64,000 nt of DNA, from the NCBI GenBank assembly GCA_001599755.1, contig BCHX01000006.1, forward strand, positions 3,025,336-3,089,335. Reading direction: 5' to 3'. Source of the stretch: Gliomastix tumulicola (Eukaryota > Ascomycota > Sordariomycetes > Hypocreales > Bionectriaceae). The notes under the pieces are model-generated. The model did no database searches and was not told where the DNA came from. It worked only from the letters and a program-made list of their open reading frames with translations. The translations under genes and the position numbers were made by a program. Below, piece after piece: positions 45,097-55,546 of the stretch (positions are counted from its first letter, which is position 1; each line of letters begins with the position of its first letter).

Positions 45097-47844
45097 CTAT
45101 TCGGCAATGGTGTCTGGCGGCATGCTCTTGTTAGCCGAGATCAGGGGCTTGGGCGGCCACTCTCCCGGGTTAAACTGGCACTCAAACATGTGTGTACCAG
45201 AACCAACAGTCCTCGAAGTCTCTTCCTTCTCGCTGGTGAAGTATGCATCCCGTAGCTCAGACGGCAGCGTGACAACAGCGGAACTATTCGGGGGCACCGT
45301 CACGGTCATCTTGAAGCCGCCCTCCGCAGTAATCTCCCACTCACACGCGACTCTTCCATACGGTCCGTCAAAGGCAGCTTTGGCACTGGTCAAGTTGCCA
45401 CCGGGCACTGGACGGACCTTGATTCGCTTCCATCCAGCATCAAGCGGCGAGATGCCTCCCACGGACCCATGCAGCCAGTCAGCTACGGACCCGAGGGCAT
45501 AGTGGTTGAAGCTCGTCATCTCGCCCGGGTTGATCCTCCCATCCGTCAGCATGCTGTCCCATCGCTCCCAGATCGTCGTGGCGCCCATCGAGACGGCATA
45601 CAGCCAACTGGGGCACCTCGTCTCTAGAAGCATTCGATACGCCAACTGAGGCTTGCCAATCTCGGTTAGAGCATGGCAGATGACTGGGGTGCCAGCAAAG
45701 CCCGTGGCGATGTTGAAGCGGGCGTAACGAATGAGACGGTTGAGGGCTGTGGCCGCTGTCTGGCGCTGCTCCTCGCTCTCGGGGTAGAGGTTGAAGCGAA
45801 CGGTGAGCGCGATGCCCGTCTGGGAAGTGGACATGATATTTCCCTCCGCGGTGATGTATCGTCGTTGGAACAGGGCCTTGAGATGCTCTCCATCGGCTGT
45901 GTACTTCTTCTCAAGGTCGTCCTTGCCCAGAACGCCACAAAGACGAGCGAAGACGAGAGTGGTGTGGATGAGGTAGGCATTGGCGACGAGGATGCCATCA
46001 GTTCGGCCGGCACCAGGATCTTGAGGGGGCGCGATGGGATCCAGCCAGTCTGACAGCTGCCACTTGTCGGGGTTCCAGAGACCATCTGGAGCTCGGTCAA
46101 CACCCTCATCTAGCCATGCCTGCATGCTCTCGAACTGTCTCTCGAGCAAATTCTTGTCTGAGCTGTACTGGTACAGGACGTCGGGAACAAGGGTCACGAC
46201 ATCATCCCAGACAGCTTGAGCTATATGAGGCCAGTTGGGGGCGATGGCAAGAGGGCAGACGAGAGGTGGGATCCCCCCCTTACCCTCCTCTAGCTGCTCA
46301 GCAGATAGATCCTCCAGCCAATTACCGAGGATGCCCATCGTATCGTAGAGAAAGGAGGCCGTGGGGCAGAATACCTGAAGGTCGCCAGTCCAACCCAGTC
46401 GCTCGTCTCTCTGAGGGCAGTCGGTAGGTAAAGACAGGAAATTTCCTCTCATCGACCAGACGACGTTGCTGTGTAGCCTGTTAACGTGCGCGTTTGAGCA
46501 CTCAAAGAAGCCTCGGCGCTTCATGTCGGTGTGCATGACAAGGGCTTGGATGTTCTTCAGTGACGAGATGTCACCCGCCGGCCAGCCGTCGACCTGGACA
46601 TACCGAAAGCCATGGAAGGTAAACCGAGGCGTCCAATCTTTGAGAGTAGCGCCAGAGCCGATAATGGTGTCCTCGCACTTGGCTTTTCTCAAGGGTCTCG
46701 TGCCGAGCTCGCCGTTTTCCATCACCTCAGCATGACGGAATTTCACCTGCTCACCCTCAGCGAGGGTGAGCGATGGGATCAACAGCTTCCCGACGAGGTT
46801 CTGACGGAAGTCGAGGATCGTCTTTCCGCTCTTGCTGGTGAATACGTCCGGGGAGGAGAGTGTCTCAGTAACACGGACAGGTCCCGCGTCCGGTGCAACC
46901 AGCTTTCCCTTGGGCCGCGAGAGCACCTTAGTTCCTATCTCCCCAGGCCACGGCGCACCCACGGATGCCCACGTATCTGGCTCATCGAGCCTAGCGTCAT
47001 AGACCTCCCCGTCGTAGATCTCGCTGCTCAGATACGGATCTGGTGCAGCAGTCCACGTGTCGTCCGTGAGCAGAGACCATGTAGTATCGGCGCCTCCTGC
47101 GCTCTGGACCTCGAGCTGGGCAAATAGTCCGAGCTCATCGCCGTAGCGGAAGCGCTCACCGCCTAGGAAACCCAGGCGCCCTGCATACCATCCCTCTCCC
47201 ACCTCAGCGCAGATGACGTTCTTCTGCCCCGCTGGAAGAAGCAGGTCTGTTACATCGAGGATGCGGTATGCAAGTCGGAAACGGTAGCTCGTCCAGCCTG
47301 GAGCGAGATGCTCGTCGCTGACCAGCTTCCCATTGATTCTCGCCTCGAAGACACCCAGGGAAGTGATATAGAGTCGGGAACGAGAGCTGCTCTCGGGTGT
47401 GGTGAATTCCTTGCGGAAGCGGATGGGTCGTAGTGGTCCATAGGGTCCGATTCGTTGGGCAGACGTGATGAAGGAAGCCTTGAAGTCCGATGGTTCGAGG
47501 AGGGCCGCTTCGACTGTAGCTGGAGCAGACCAGGGGCTCGTTCCGCTGACGTTATCGCTTCCATGGCCGGAAACACGAACACGGACCGTCGCTGATGCCC
47601 TGGAAGCGAGGGGCGCGGTCGGCCAGGGCACGAGGACTGACTGGTCGCTCTCGACACGGATAGACTGCGGCGTAGCTCCAGATCCAGGAGCCACTTCAAT
47701 CTCGTAGGCCGACTGGACCCAGCCGTTGGAAGTGGTCGAAGTCAGCTCGAAGGTCCACGAGATGCGCGGTCGCGAGGTGTTCACACCGAGACCGCTGTGG
47801 TGGTGCTCAAACACTGGAGCCGTAATGTCCGGGGCTGTCGACAT
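45097..47844 (-). CDS. Alpha-L-rhamnosidase, glycoside hydrolase family 78, intracellular type
   Basis: A single exon of 915 residues. The true ATG is at 47844; the frame is open eight codons further only to a TTG. Domain order follows GH78: N-terminal beta domains (WTFELTSTT.., LGVFEARINGKLVSDEHLAPGWTSY, EVGEGWYAGRLG), then the (alpha/alpha)6 catalytic barrel with the acidic signature DCPQRDERLGWTGD (475-488), GGIPPLVCP, WQLSDWLDP, TTIWERWDS and FNHYALGSVADWLHGSVGGI, and a C-terminal beta domain. The acidic residues of the signature and of IWERWD are where the family's catalytic residues lie. The enzyme releases terminal alpha-L-rhamnose from flavonoid glycosides, pectin side chains or other rhamnosides. 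No signal peptide is present, so it should act in the cytosol on imported substrates. It is flanked by two MFS sugar transporters, one sharing its upstream region. Confidence 0.95.
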   Translation of the reverse strand: MSTAPDITAPVFEHHHSGLGVNTSRPRISWTFELTSTTSNGWVQSAYEIEVAPGSGATPQSIRVESDQSVLVPWPTAPLASRASATVRVRVSGHGSDNVSGTSPWSAPATVEAALLEPSDFKASFITSAQRIGPYGPLRPIRFRKEFTTPESSSRSRLYITSLGVFEARINGKLVSDEHLAPGWTSYRFRLAYRILDVTDLLLPAGQKNVICAEVGEGWYAGRLGFLGGERFRYGDELGLFAQLEVQSAGGADTTWSLLTDDTWTAAPDPYLSSEIYDGEVYDARLDEPDTWASVGAPWPGEIGTKVLSRPKGKLVAPDAGPVRVTETLSSPDVFTSKSGKTILDFRQNLVGKLLIPSLTLAEGEQVKFRHAEVMENGELGTRPLRKAKCEDTIIGSGATLKDWTPRFTFHGFRYVQVDGWPAGDISSLKNIQALVMHTDMKRRGFFECSNAHVNRLHSNVVWSMRGNFLSLPTDCPQRDERLGWTGDLQVFCPTASFLYDTMGILGNWLEDLSAEQLEEGKGGIPPLVCPLAIAPNWPHIAQAVWDDVVTLVPDVLYQYSSDKNLLERQFESMQAWLDEGVDRAPDGLWNPDKWQLSDWLDPIAPPQDPGAGRTDGILVANAYLIHTTLVFARLCGVLGKDDLEKKYTADGEHLKALFQRRYITAEGNIMSTSQTGIALTVRFNLYPESEEQRQTAATALNRLIRYARFNIATGFAGTPVICHALTEIGKPQLAYRMLLETRCPSWLYAVSMGATTIWERWDSMLTDGRINPGEMTSFNHYALGSVADWLHGSVGGISPLDAGWKRIKVRPVPGGNLTSAKAAFDGPYGRVACEWEITAEGGFKMTVTVPPNSSAVVTLPSELRDAYFTSEKEETSRTVGSGTHMFECQFNPGEWPPKPLISANKSMPPDTIAE

Positions 47845-48400
47845 GGTTGTTGTTTGTCCAAGCTTCAAGCACGATGATGTAGGTATAGACTTCCCCGAAG
47901 TAAGAAGAGGGAAATAATATTAAAAGACAAAGAAAGAAAAAAAAAACGACACACGCTCGTGTCTCGGGGTATATCAAGACCGTCGACAAAACATGGTCGG
48001 GTCAAGCTGGCGCGATTACGAATCGCCCCAATATCGAGACTGACTCGACAGATGATCGTGGTAAGAAGAAGTACCTCAGATCCACAGGTACTTGTCGAGG
48101 CGGACCCAGCGACTTGGTCTATCGGTGAGCACCCATATGACTAGTAGTCGAACCACTTGACGCTACTGAACCACGAGGATGGGTGTGCCCTTGACTCATG
48201 GAGGAGAGGACATCCATGCGGGGACTCCACATGGAGAATTTGGTCCTTAGGGAGGATGACCTCAAAAGCGAGGCCGGTATAAAGACTCTGTGTTATCCCC
48301 GAGCATCGTTGATCTTGACTCCTTTCAACATCGCCACGGCGTTCCAACAACTTTACTCCCTTTGACATTTCGAGACTTGCGTTTCGATATTCGAGTTGTC
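47845..48400. promoter_or_regulatory. Bidirectional promoter shared by the GH78 gene and a sugar transporter
   Basis: These 556 bp separate the divergent start codons of the rhamnosidase (minus) and the transporter (plus). A TATAAAG at 48278-48284 lies 123 bp before the transporter ATG. An A-rich run (47935-47946) is near the rhamnosidase side. The layout suggests co-regulation. Confidence 0.6.
48278..48284 (+). promoter_or_regulatory. TATA box of the second sugar transporter gene
   Basis: TATAAAG 123 bp upstream of the ATG at 48401. Good distance for a fungal core promoter; not tested. Confidence 0.45.
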
Positions 48401-50147
48401 ATGAATTTCCTCCTCATCGCGGTGGCCTTTGTGGCCGCGCAGGGCGGCTTCATCTATGGTTTTGACTCAGGTATGCTGGCACCATCCTCCCTCTTTGCCT
48501 CCCTCTTGGTGCTGGAACAATAGCTAATCGTGTCTGCTTGCTTCTAGGGATCATTGCCACGACGTTCGGTCACGACAGCTTTCGACTCAAGATGTACGGT
48601 CCCTCGATGGTGAATACGAGCTACCAGGGCGCGATTGTCTCTGTCTACAACGCTGGGCAAGCCATCGGTGGCATGACGGTAGGATATCTCGCCGACAAGT
48701 ATAGCCGGAAGTATACCATCTTCATCGCGTCTTTCCTCAGTGAGTAGCAATCCCCAATGCCTGTCCCATCAAAGACTCAGCTGACCATCTTCTAGCCATC
48801 GTCGGTGCCACCCTCCAATGCGCAGCCGTCCACGTCGGAATGATGATCGCCGGACGCCTCATTGCCGGTCTCGGCTGTGGCCAACTCCTCTCGGTCGTCC
48901 CCATCTACCTCGCCGAGGTCGCTCCTGCTCAGCGTCGCGGATTCCTCGTCGGTCTACAGGGCATGATGATCGCCGTGGGCTTCGGCATGGCCAACTGGGT
49001 CGGGTACGCAGGTGCATACGCGTCAGGCGACGGCCAGTGGCGCATCCCTCTGGCCATGCAGCTGCCGCTGCCGCTGCTGCTCTGCGTCATGATCTTCTAC
49101 GTGCCCTTCTCTCCTCGTTGGCTCGTGATGCGGGATCGCCACGAGGAGGCCAGCCGCGTGCTGACCAGTCTCCATACGACCAGGGACACGGGTATTGATG
49201 ATACGGCCGTGGAGCAGGAGCTCGTCCAGATCCAGGAGCAAATCGGCCTGGAGAGGGAGCAAGGCAACCTGTCGTGGGGTGTGGCCCTCAAGCAGATGTT
49301 CTCCAAGCAATACGTCCGCCGCACGATGACTGCCGCCTTCATCGTTGCCATGGGTCAGCTCAGTGGCTCCAGCGTCATCCAGAACTTCCAGGGTATCTTC
49401 TACCAATCAGTGGGCTTCACCGGCCGCAAATCGCTCCTCATCAGCGGCGTGTACGGGATGATGGGCATTATCGGCCAGGTCATCTACCTCTTCGTCGTAG
49501 CTGACAAGTGGCCGCGAACTCGAACGCTGTGGGCCGGATCCTTGGTCTTGAGCAGCATGATTGCTATTCTCATGGCTCTGAGCGCTACCTACGGTTCGGC
49601 GGACAACGACAATGCTGCTGGGGCACGGGCGGCCATCGCGGCTATTTTCCTCTACTCGATGTGCTATGCCATCTTCTTCAACGCCATGATCTGGGTCGTT
49701 CCCTCGGAGCTTTTCCCCTTCTTCCTCCGGACCAAGGGTCTTGCTTTCGCAGTTGCTACCAAGTCAGTTGCCGCCATTGTGCTGTCTCAAATCACGCCCC
49801 TGGCGATTGCCAACGTGAGCTGGAGGTAAGCTTGAGCGTGCTCAGACGGACGAACTTTTGAACCGTGACTAACAAGGGCTCGCTATCAGGTACTACTCTC
49901 TCTTCATTGCCACCAATCTGGCCGCGGCGGTGTTCTATTTCTTCTTCCTCCCTGAGACGGTAAGTGCAAATCTACAGCAACGCCAAGAGTGTGTGCTAAT
50001 TAGGTCGTATTTCAGAGTGGTAAGTCGCTGGAGGAAATCGCTGCTTTGTTCGGAGATGAAGTTATTGTGACCGACACGTCCAAGGGACTGGAGAAGGAGG
50101 CGCCAATTGCCGTAGAGCAGAAGGAGACCACCTCCCGAGCTGTATAG
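48401..50147 (+). CDS. MFS sugar transporter (SP family), second copy in the cluster
   Basis: Five exons (48401-48470, 48548-48739, 48796-49825, 49890-49959, 50016-50147) with matching phases give about 497 residues. Landmarks: QGGFIYGFDSGIIATTF across the first join, GGMTVGYLADKYSRKYT, GRLIAGLGCGQLLSVVPIYLAE, FSPRWLVMRDRHEEASRVL, WVVPSELFPFFLRTKG and PET-SGKSLEEIAALFGDE across the last join. These match sugar porters; it is only distantly similar to the transporter at 42208-43856, so the two are not a recent duplication. Transcribed divergently from the GH78 gene with a shared 556-bp promoter, so it is the best candidate for the rhamnoside or rhamnose uptake partner (inference). The N-terminal cytosolic tail is nearly absent; MNFLLIAVAF starts directly in membrane segment 1. 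Confidence 0.92.
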
Positions 50148-50509
50148 AGCTGGGTAGAACAGGCCCATCATGTAATACCTGTATACTAGATAAACAGGCT
50201 CTAAGCCACGGTTACATCTTTTGCCCTTTTTCTAGCTTGAACTATCGAGGAAAGGGCATAAAGTCCCATGTACCACTATGGTCTAGCACTCTGCTCACCC
50301 CCCGGTGCGTACAATAGTCCTACCGTTCCAGCTGCTACTGTAGCCACTACATCTGGCCTGCGTTAACCCCGTCATTTCCCGGCCCTACAGTGGTAGCACC
50401 AGTGAGAATGCTCTTTAAGTGCCCCCAACCCCGCATTGCCAGCCTAAAAAAACGTTCCCTCCTCCCATCCGCCGATGTTCAACCCCTTCGACATGCGACT
50501 CTCACCAAC
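50148..50509. other. Short intergenic region upstream of the cluster regulator
   Basis: About 360 bp. Another in-frame ATG at 50408 could extend the regulator by 34 residues (MLFKCPQPRIAS...), but the zinc cluster starts only six residues after the chosen ATG, as usual for this family, so I treat the stretch as promoter and 5' UTR. Confidence 0.4.
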
Positions 50510-52267
50510 ATGAGGCCCGCCAAGGCGTGCTTGCAGTGCAGGCTGGGAAAAAGACGATGTGACCAGACTGGACCAGGAGCCTGCGATCAATGTCTGCAGA
50601 GGAACTTGGAATGCTCTGCCACAGGTGATGGACTGCGGGTGGCTCCTCAAGCCCCTGTCCAAAATGCAGACCATCACTTCGACAGGGAGGCTCGGTATCT
50701 GGTTGACTTGTACTTCGTTTACATCCACGACAAGCCACACACGCTATTCCACGAGCCGTCTTTCAAAGCAAGTGTGCTCGACAAGACTGTCTCTCGCCCT
50801 CTGCTCCTAAGCATGATGGGCCTGTCTGCTCGGTAAGTCTACTACTCGCCCACTAGATTGATTCATCTGGCAACAACTTTTCTGACGTAGGGTCAGCTAT
50901 GCCGACGATCCCGCCGTACGAACTCGCGGTTCGCTATACGCAGCTGAGGCAAGAAAAGCCCTGAAAGACAACCTTGAAGACATCTCCCTCGACACCATTC
51001 AAACTTGCATCATTGTTGGCAACCATTGCATGGCAGACTGTGATCCCAACGCTCAGTCGTTATACTTCGGTACGATATTTGTCTAAATTGGTTCAGCGGC
51101 CGGCATCTGGGAGAACGAGCGCGCACGCTGATGCTTTTTGTGACCTAGTCCTAGCCAATCGAATGGCTCAGATCCTAAGGATCTGGACGCCGGAACAAGA
51201 CGACGATGGCATCACACGAGAGACCAAAGTACGAGTCTGGTGGACCTGCTTTATCCTCGACGCATGGGCCAGCGGTGGTTCGGGCCTGTCGAGGCAGTTC
51301 CAGCCTGCAATCCAATGCCCGAGGGTGCCCATGGACGAAACGGTCTTCTATCTGATGAGACCCGGGGACCCCGACGTTCCTGATCATCTCTGGAAGCCTG
51401 GACTCTGGGGTCACACCGTAGGGCTCGTGAACATTTACAGCAAGATTCAAGATCTCCAGAAGGACCTCGCCGAAGCTGCCGAATGGGACGAAGAGTCCAT
51501 GGAGGACCGTGTCCGACGGCTGCACGCCGAGTTCGTCGCCTTTGAAGAGAGTCTTGGGCCGCAGGTGCGCTACTCTAGGGAGAATCTAGCGTCGTATGTT
51601 GCCCGAGGACTCGGCAGGGTGTTTGTGTCATTTCATCTGGGTTTCTACCATTACGGCACCCTTCTCTTCTACCAGTACCTCGACCACCGACGGCCATCTA
51701 CCCGCAATGGCAAGGCTTATGCTGACCGATGCAAATACCACGCCATGATGGTCTGCGACATTCTTCGAGCGTCCCGCGAGCAAGAAGGCGCCGAGGCACT
51801 CTACAACATCGTCGGCCATGTGACTGTCGTTTCTTCCTCCGTCTTGCTTCACACGTATCTCTTCGGAGGGACGGGGGAGCTACCGGGAGCCAAGCGGCGG
51901 CTGGAGTCGAACCTGGAATCACTGAAACAGCTCCGGAGCTATTATCCGAGCGTTGAGCACATGGTACGTGAAGACTGCCTCACCGTGGGTTTGCGGATCA
52001 AAGCTGACAAACATCAAGATCAACCGGCTGGTCATTTTCCAGAACAGCTGCTTGAGGTCCGTCAGGGGGACTTACAGATTCGATCGGTGGATGATCAAAT
52101 TCCTCATTCAGCACGCATCAGCATTGGAAGAGAAGGATGGTGATGCTGACGCTGACGTAGACGTTGGGGAGGATTTTGGCGCCGGTGCAGAAAGGGCGGA
52201 AAATATTCATCTTGAGAGAAGCCGGGTGACGCAAGGCTTCATGAGGGACATCCAGGGGATTGAATGA
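50510..52267 (+). CDS. Zn2Cys6 transcription factor of the rhamnoside cluster
   Basis: Four exons (50510-50832, 50891-51069, 51149-51963, 52019-52267) give about 521 residues. The zinc cluster is at the very N-terminus: C7, C10, C17, C25, C28, C35 (MRPAKACLQCRLGKRRC...). The regulatory domain shows the split landmark SLYF|VLANRMAQILRIW and the VRVWWTCFILDAW motif. The C-terminal tail is acidic (DGDADADVDVGEDF). Because it sits beside a GH78 enzyme and two sugar transporters, it is a plausible pathway regulator, comparable in role to the rhamnose regulator RhaR of Aspergillus. Whether it is an orthologue cannot be told here. The chosen start puts the cluster at residue 7, as common in this class; an ATG 102 bp upstream is also in frame. 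Confidence 0.88.
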
Positions 52268-52563
52268 TGGTATATTCTGCTTGAAGTGCCGTTGAACGAG
52301 GCGATCTAACATTCACCTGCCAAATCACCCATACAAATCCGTGCTGACAGGGGACTTTCAGCAGGTCATGGAGGAGATGCGGAGACATTGCCTGCTGACG
52401 TTGACCCGCATGACTGCATATCTCTGCCCCTGCTCGAAGTGCCAGAGGGCCATCAGGCAGGAAGCGACACCAAAATGCCTCTCTCGACTCGCCTCAACCC
52501 TTCACCACCCCTCACTTAACACCGGCGTTGCAATCTCTTGCTTACATCCTCCTTCGCTGAAAG

Positions 52564-55533
52564 ATGAAGTGGCACTACCTCGATCCTGCGCTCAATGACC
52601 GTGCCGAGGACGCCGCTGCCTTCTGGGACTACTATCCCCCTCCGCCGTGGTCTAATCCCTACACCGAGCCCCTCTCTCGTGCTCTCGACGCTGGTCTCGA
52701 CCTCAATGCGCCATGGGGGAACTCTCCACCTGACGACTTCTTTGACGATCCGCAGCTCATGGGCCCTGTGCCCCGGGTCAAGCTGACGAACCCGGAGGCA
52801 TGGGGTCATTACAACACGCCGTTGCACCACGCTCTCTACGGTTCGCACTACGACATTGACGGTGCCCGCCTCCTGCTCCAGCGGGGCGCCGACATTGACC
52901 AGTTGAATTCCGTAGGGCGGACAGCGCTGCATGAGGCGGTGCTGGGGCAGCGGACTGAAGTTGTGAGGTTTCTCTTGGAGGCCGGGGCGGGGATGGACAA
53001 GCGGACTGAGGAGGCACATTCCTGTGTGACGGAGATCGAGGAGGAGCTCGAGGGGAGGTCGGGAGAGCTTGTGTGGGAGTACGCACTCTGGAACTCGGAT
53101 GTGACGATCCTGGGGATGCTTCTGCAAGCTGGGGCAGATGTTCGCGGCAAGACTTGGACGGCGCTTGATCTGGCAATATGGGCTGGGGACGAGAGGATCG
53201 TCAAGGCACTACTCGAGTTTGACAGGACGCTGATTGACGGGCCGCTGGCATGGAAACGCAGCGAGGACACGGATCTCACACGGTCGTCAAGAGAACTGCT
53301 GAGAGTTGTGAATAGCAAGGCGCTGAGACCGTTGGACGACTTGTATGCGGCGTACTGCAGCGCTCTACAGGAGGCTGTGGCATCCATCACGCATAACTTG
53401 ACTGCCTTGCCCCTCATTAACGCCTTCTCATCAGCTCTGAGGGCGGCAGCCGGGCTCAAGACGCAAAGGACGCCTGGCACCAACCTGTGCAGTTCCTGCG
53501 TGTCATTTCAACGCGAAGCACTCAAGAGATGGAATCTGCCAGAGGAAGCCACTCTCGACATCACGCTCCACGAAGACCGCGCGTCGCTTGACCGATCCGC
53601 AGATGGCGGCTGTCCATTCTGCTGTATCATCGCCGACACGCTCGACTACATGGGCGAGATCTGGGTTGGTTTGGACCGCCGGGATCCCTCCCCCGCAGTG
53701 GTCATACGCTGCCGACCTTACAGCGTCGAGCACAAGGCCTTGAGGGCGCCGTGGGTGACATGCGGGGATCTCAGCGCTGATTTGGAGGTGCGCTTCGTCG
53801 AGGAGGCGTGGGCAGACATGGTCGGGGGCCTGGATCGGGATGACCACGAGACGAGTTCTGAGAATGCCATGACGGTTGCGAGACACTGGCTTCACGGCTG
53901 CAGGGAGTCGGAAGCACACGAGGCATGTCGTGATGCCTATCCGCAGGGAGACGATGGACATGTCGTCTTGCCGAAACGGCTCCTTCACGTCGGCGCAGAC
54001 AATGGACCAGATCCTCGTATCGTCGAGACCGAGGGCCTGTCCGTTAAGTATGTAGCCCTTTCCTACTGCTGGGGCCCGAGCGGCTTCATGACTACTACAC
54101 ACGCCAATCTTTCCCAGCACATGGCGTCCATCCCCATCCATTCTCTTCCGCGGCTTCTCCATGATGCCGTCATCGTCACCCGCGCCCTGCAGCTCGACTA
54201 CATCTGGATCGACGCGCTCTGCATAGTCCAAGACGACACCGAGGACTGGGCCGCCGAGGCCGCTCGCATGCACGACATCTATACCCGCGCAGATGTTACC
54301 ATCTCTACAACCGTGAGCAGCGACTGTCGGACTAGCCTCTTCACGCCGCGAAAGTACAGGAGTAAACACCCCGTCCCGCTGGACTGGTGGGTGCCCCGCG
54401 CACGCAGGCAGCCGGGAAAGCCCATCCAAGTCCTCGAGCCTGTGCGTCCAGGGGAGGAACAGTCGAGGCTAGGCGCAGTCCACACACGCGCATGGACGCT
54501 GCAGGAGCAGCAAATGAGCACGCGGATCCTTTGGTTCGGAGACGGCGGCATCTCGTGGGAATGCCTGAACGGCGTGAGCAATGAGGCGATGCCCCGATAT
54601 AGCAAGCGGAAGACGGGGGCGATGCTGCCTGCGTACCATTTTGATACGTTTGCTATGCGAGCTGTGCTGAAGGGGCTCATGCTGCGGGGGCCTAATAAGC
54701 CGTGGAACTTTGGCGATGCGAGCCCGTTCAAGGTGTGGCAGCTGTTGCTGGAGGAGTATAGCAGGCGGAGGATCACGCACGAGTCTGATCGTCTGCCTGC
54801 GTTTATGGCCGTGACCAACGCCCTGACTTCTCTTTCTGGTTGCGGGAGCATGCACGGTATGTGGTTGGGGGAGAAAATGATTCCTAGTCTGTGCTGGAGG
54901 GCGAAGAGCCCGTCACCGAATGCTAAGAGGGAGGAGATGCCGTCGTGGCTGTGGGCGGGCCTGAAGGCGGAGGTGCTGTTTGATCTTGATAGGATCATAC
55001 AGACGCCTAACACGCGAAACTTGGACTCGGAGGCTTGCGTCAATGTCGTGGCTGTCGACACAACTACTAGTCTGTCTCTCAGTCAGGTCACAGGATCGGT
55101 CACGATTAGAGGCACGCTATACAGGAAGAAGCCATTGTCGGCGAGCATCCTTGCATCCCAAGAATTACCGACTCAGGGATTCAGGGATGGCGGCCCGGAT
55201 GGGAAGCAGATCTTTCTCGATGAGCAGGTCGAGAGTCTTGGGGATTGCTATACGATGCCTCTTCTGTGGTATCCGCATAGCATGGAACCCGGAGGCGAGT
55301 ACCCCGAGTGGCCGGAGTTAGGGCCGCCGCCTCTTGTCATCATGATCCTGCAAAAGATTGGACAAGGAGGCGAGTTTCGGAGAGTGGGAATTGCAGTGAG
55401 GTACTATCTTGATAGTCCGTTTGGCATCGAGGAAGTGGGCAGCAAAGGGGTGGGGGAAGCCGTGGAGGATGCTTATGAGTGGCTTGACTGGCATGAGGAG
55501 GTTCATAAGGATAGCGTAGTGACCCTTGTATAG
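52564..55533 (+). CDS. Ankyrin-repeat/HET-domain fusion protein
   Basis: A single exon of 989 residues from a true ATG. N-terminal part: about three to four ankyrin repeats (residues about 82-220, e.g. YNTPLHHALYG, VGRTALHEAVLGQRTEVVRFLLEAGA, TWTALDLAIWAGDERIVKALLE). Then a Cys region (NLCSSC ... GGCPFC) that usually precedes HET domains, and a HET domain with its three blocks: YVALSYCWG (from Y496), YIWIDALCIVQDD, and HTRAWTLQEQQMSTRILWF (TLQE near 645). Family knowledge: HET domains trigger incompatibility cell death in moulds and share a fold with TIR domains. The N-terminal ankyrins are less common; they usually sit C-terminal in NLR-like proteins. It ends 13 bp from the stop of a second, membrane-anchored HET gene on the other strand. 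Confidence 0.93.
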   Translation: MKWHYLDPALNDRAEDAAAFWDYYPPPPWSNPYTEPLSRALDAGLDLNAPWGNSPPDDFFDDPQLMGPVPRVKLTNPEAWGHYNTPLHHALYGSHYDIDGARLLLQRGADIDQLNSVGRTALHEAVLGQRTEVVRFLLEAGAGMDKRTEEAHSCVTEIEEELEGRSGELVWEYALWNSDVTILGMLLQAGADVRGKTWTALDLAIWAGDERIVKALLEFDRTLIDGPLAWKRSEDTDLTRSSRELLRVVNSKALRPLDDLYAAYCSALQEAVASITHNLTALPLINAFSSALRAAAGLKTQRTPGTNLCSSCVSFQREALKRWNLPEEATLDITLHEDRASLDRSADGGCPFCCIIADTLDYMGEIWVGLDRRDPSPAVVIRCRPYSVEHKALRAPWVTCGDLSADLEVRFVEEAWADMVGGLDRDDHETSSENAMTVARHWLHGCRESEAHEACRDAYPQGDDGHVVLPKRLLHVGADNGPDPRIVETEGLSVKYVALSYCWGPSGFMTTTHANLSQHMASIPIHSLPRLLHDAVIVTRALQLDYIWIDALCIVQDDTEDWAAEAARMHDIYTRADVTISTTVSSDCRTSLFTPRKYRSKHPVPLDWWVPRARRQPGKPIQVLEPVRPGEEQSRLGAVHTRAWTLQEQQMSTRILWFGDGGISWECLNGVSNEAMPRYSKRKTGAMLPAYHFDTFAMRAVLKGLMLRGPNKPWNFGDASPFKVWQLLLEEYSRRRITHESDRLPAFMAVTNALTSLSGCGSMHGMWLGEKMIPSLCWRAKSPSPNAKREEMPSWLWAGLKAEVLFDLDRIIQTPNTRNLDSEACVNVVAVDTTTSLSLSQVTGSVTIRGTLYRKKPLSASILASQELPTQGFRDGGPDGKQIFLDEQVESLGDCYTMPLLWYPHSMEPGGEYPEWPELGPPPLVIMILQKIGQGGEFRRVGIAVRYYLDSPFGIEEVGSKGVGEAVEDAYEWLDWHEEVHKDSVVTLV

Positions 55534-55546
55534 GGCTTGTATGTCA

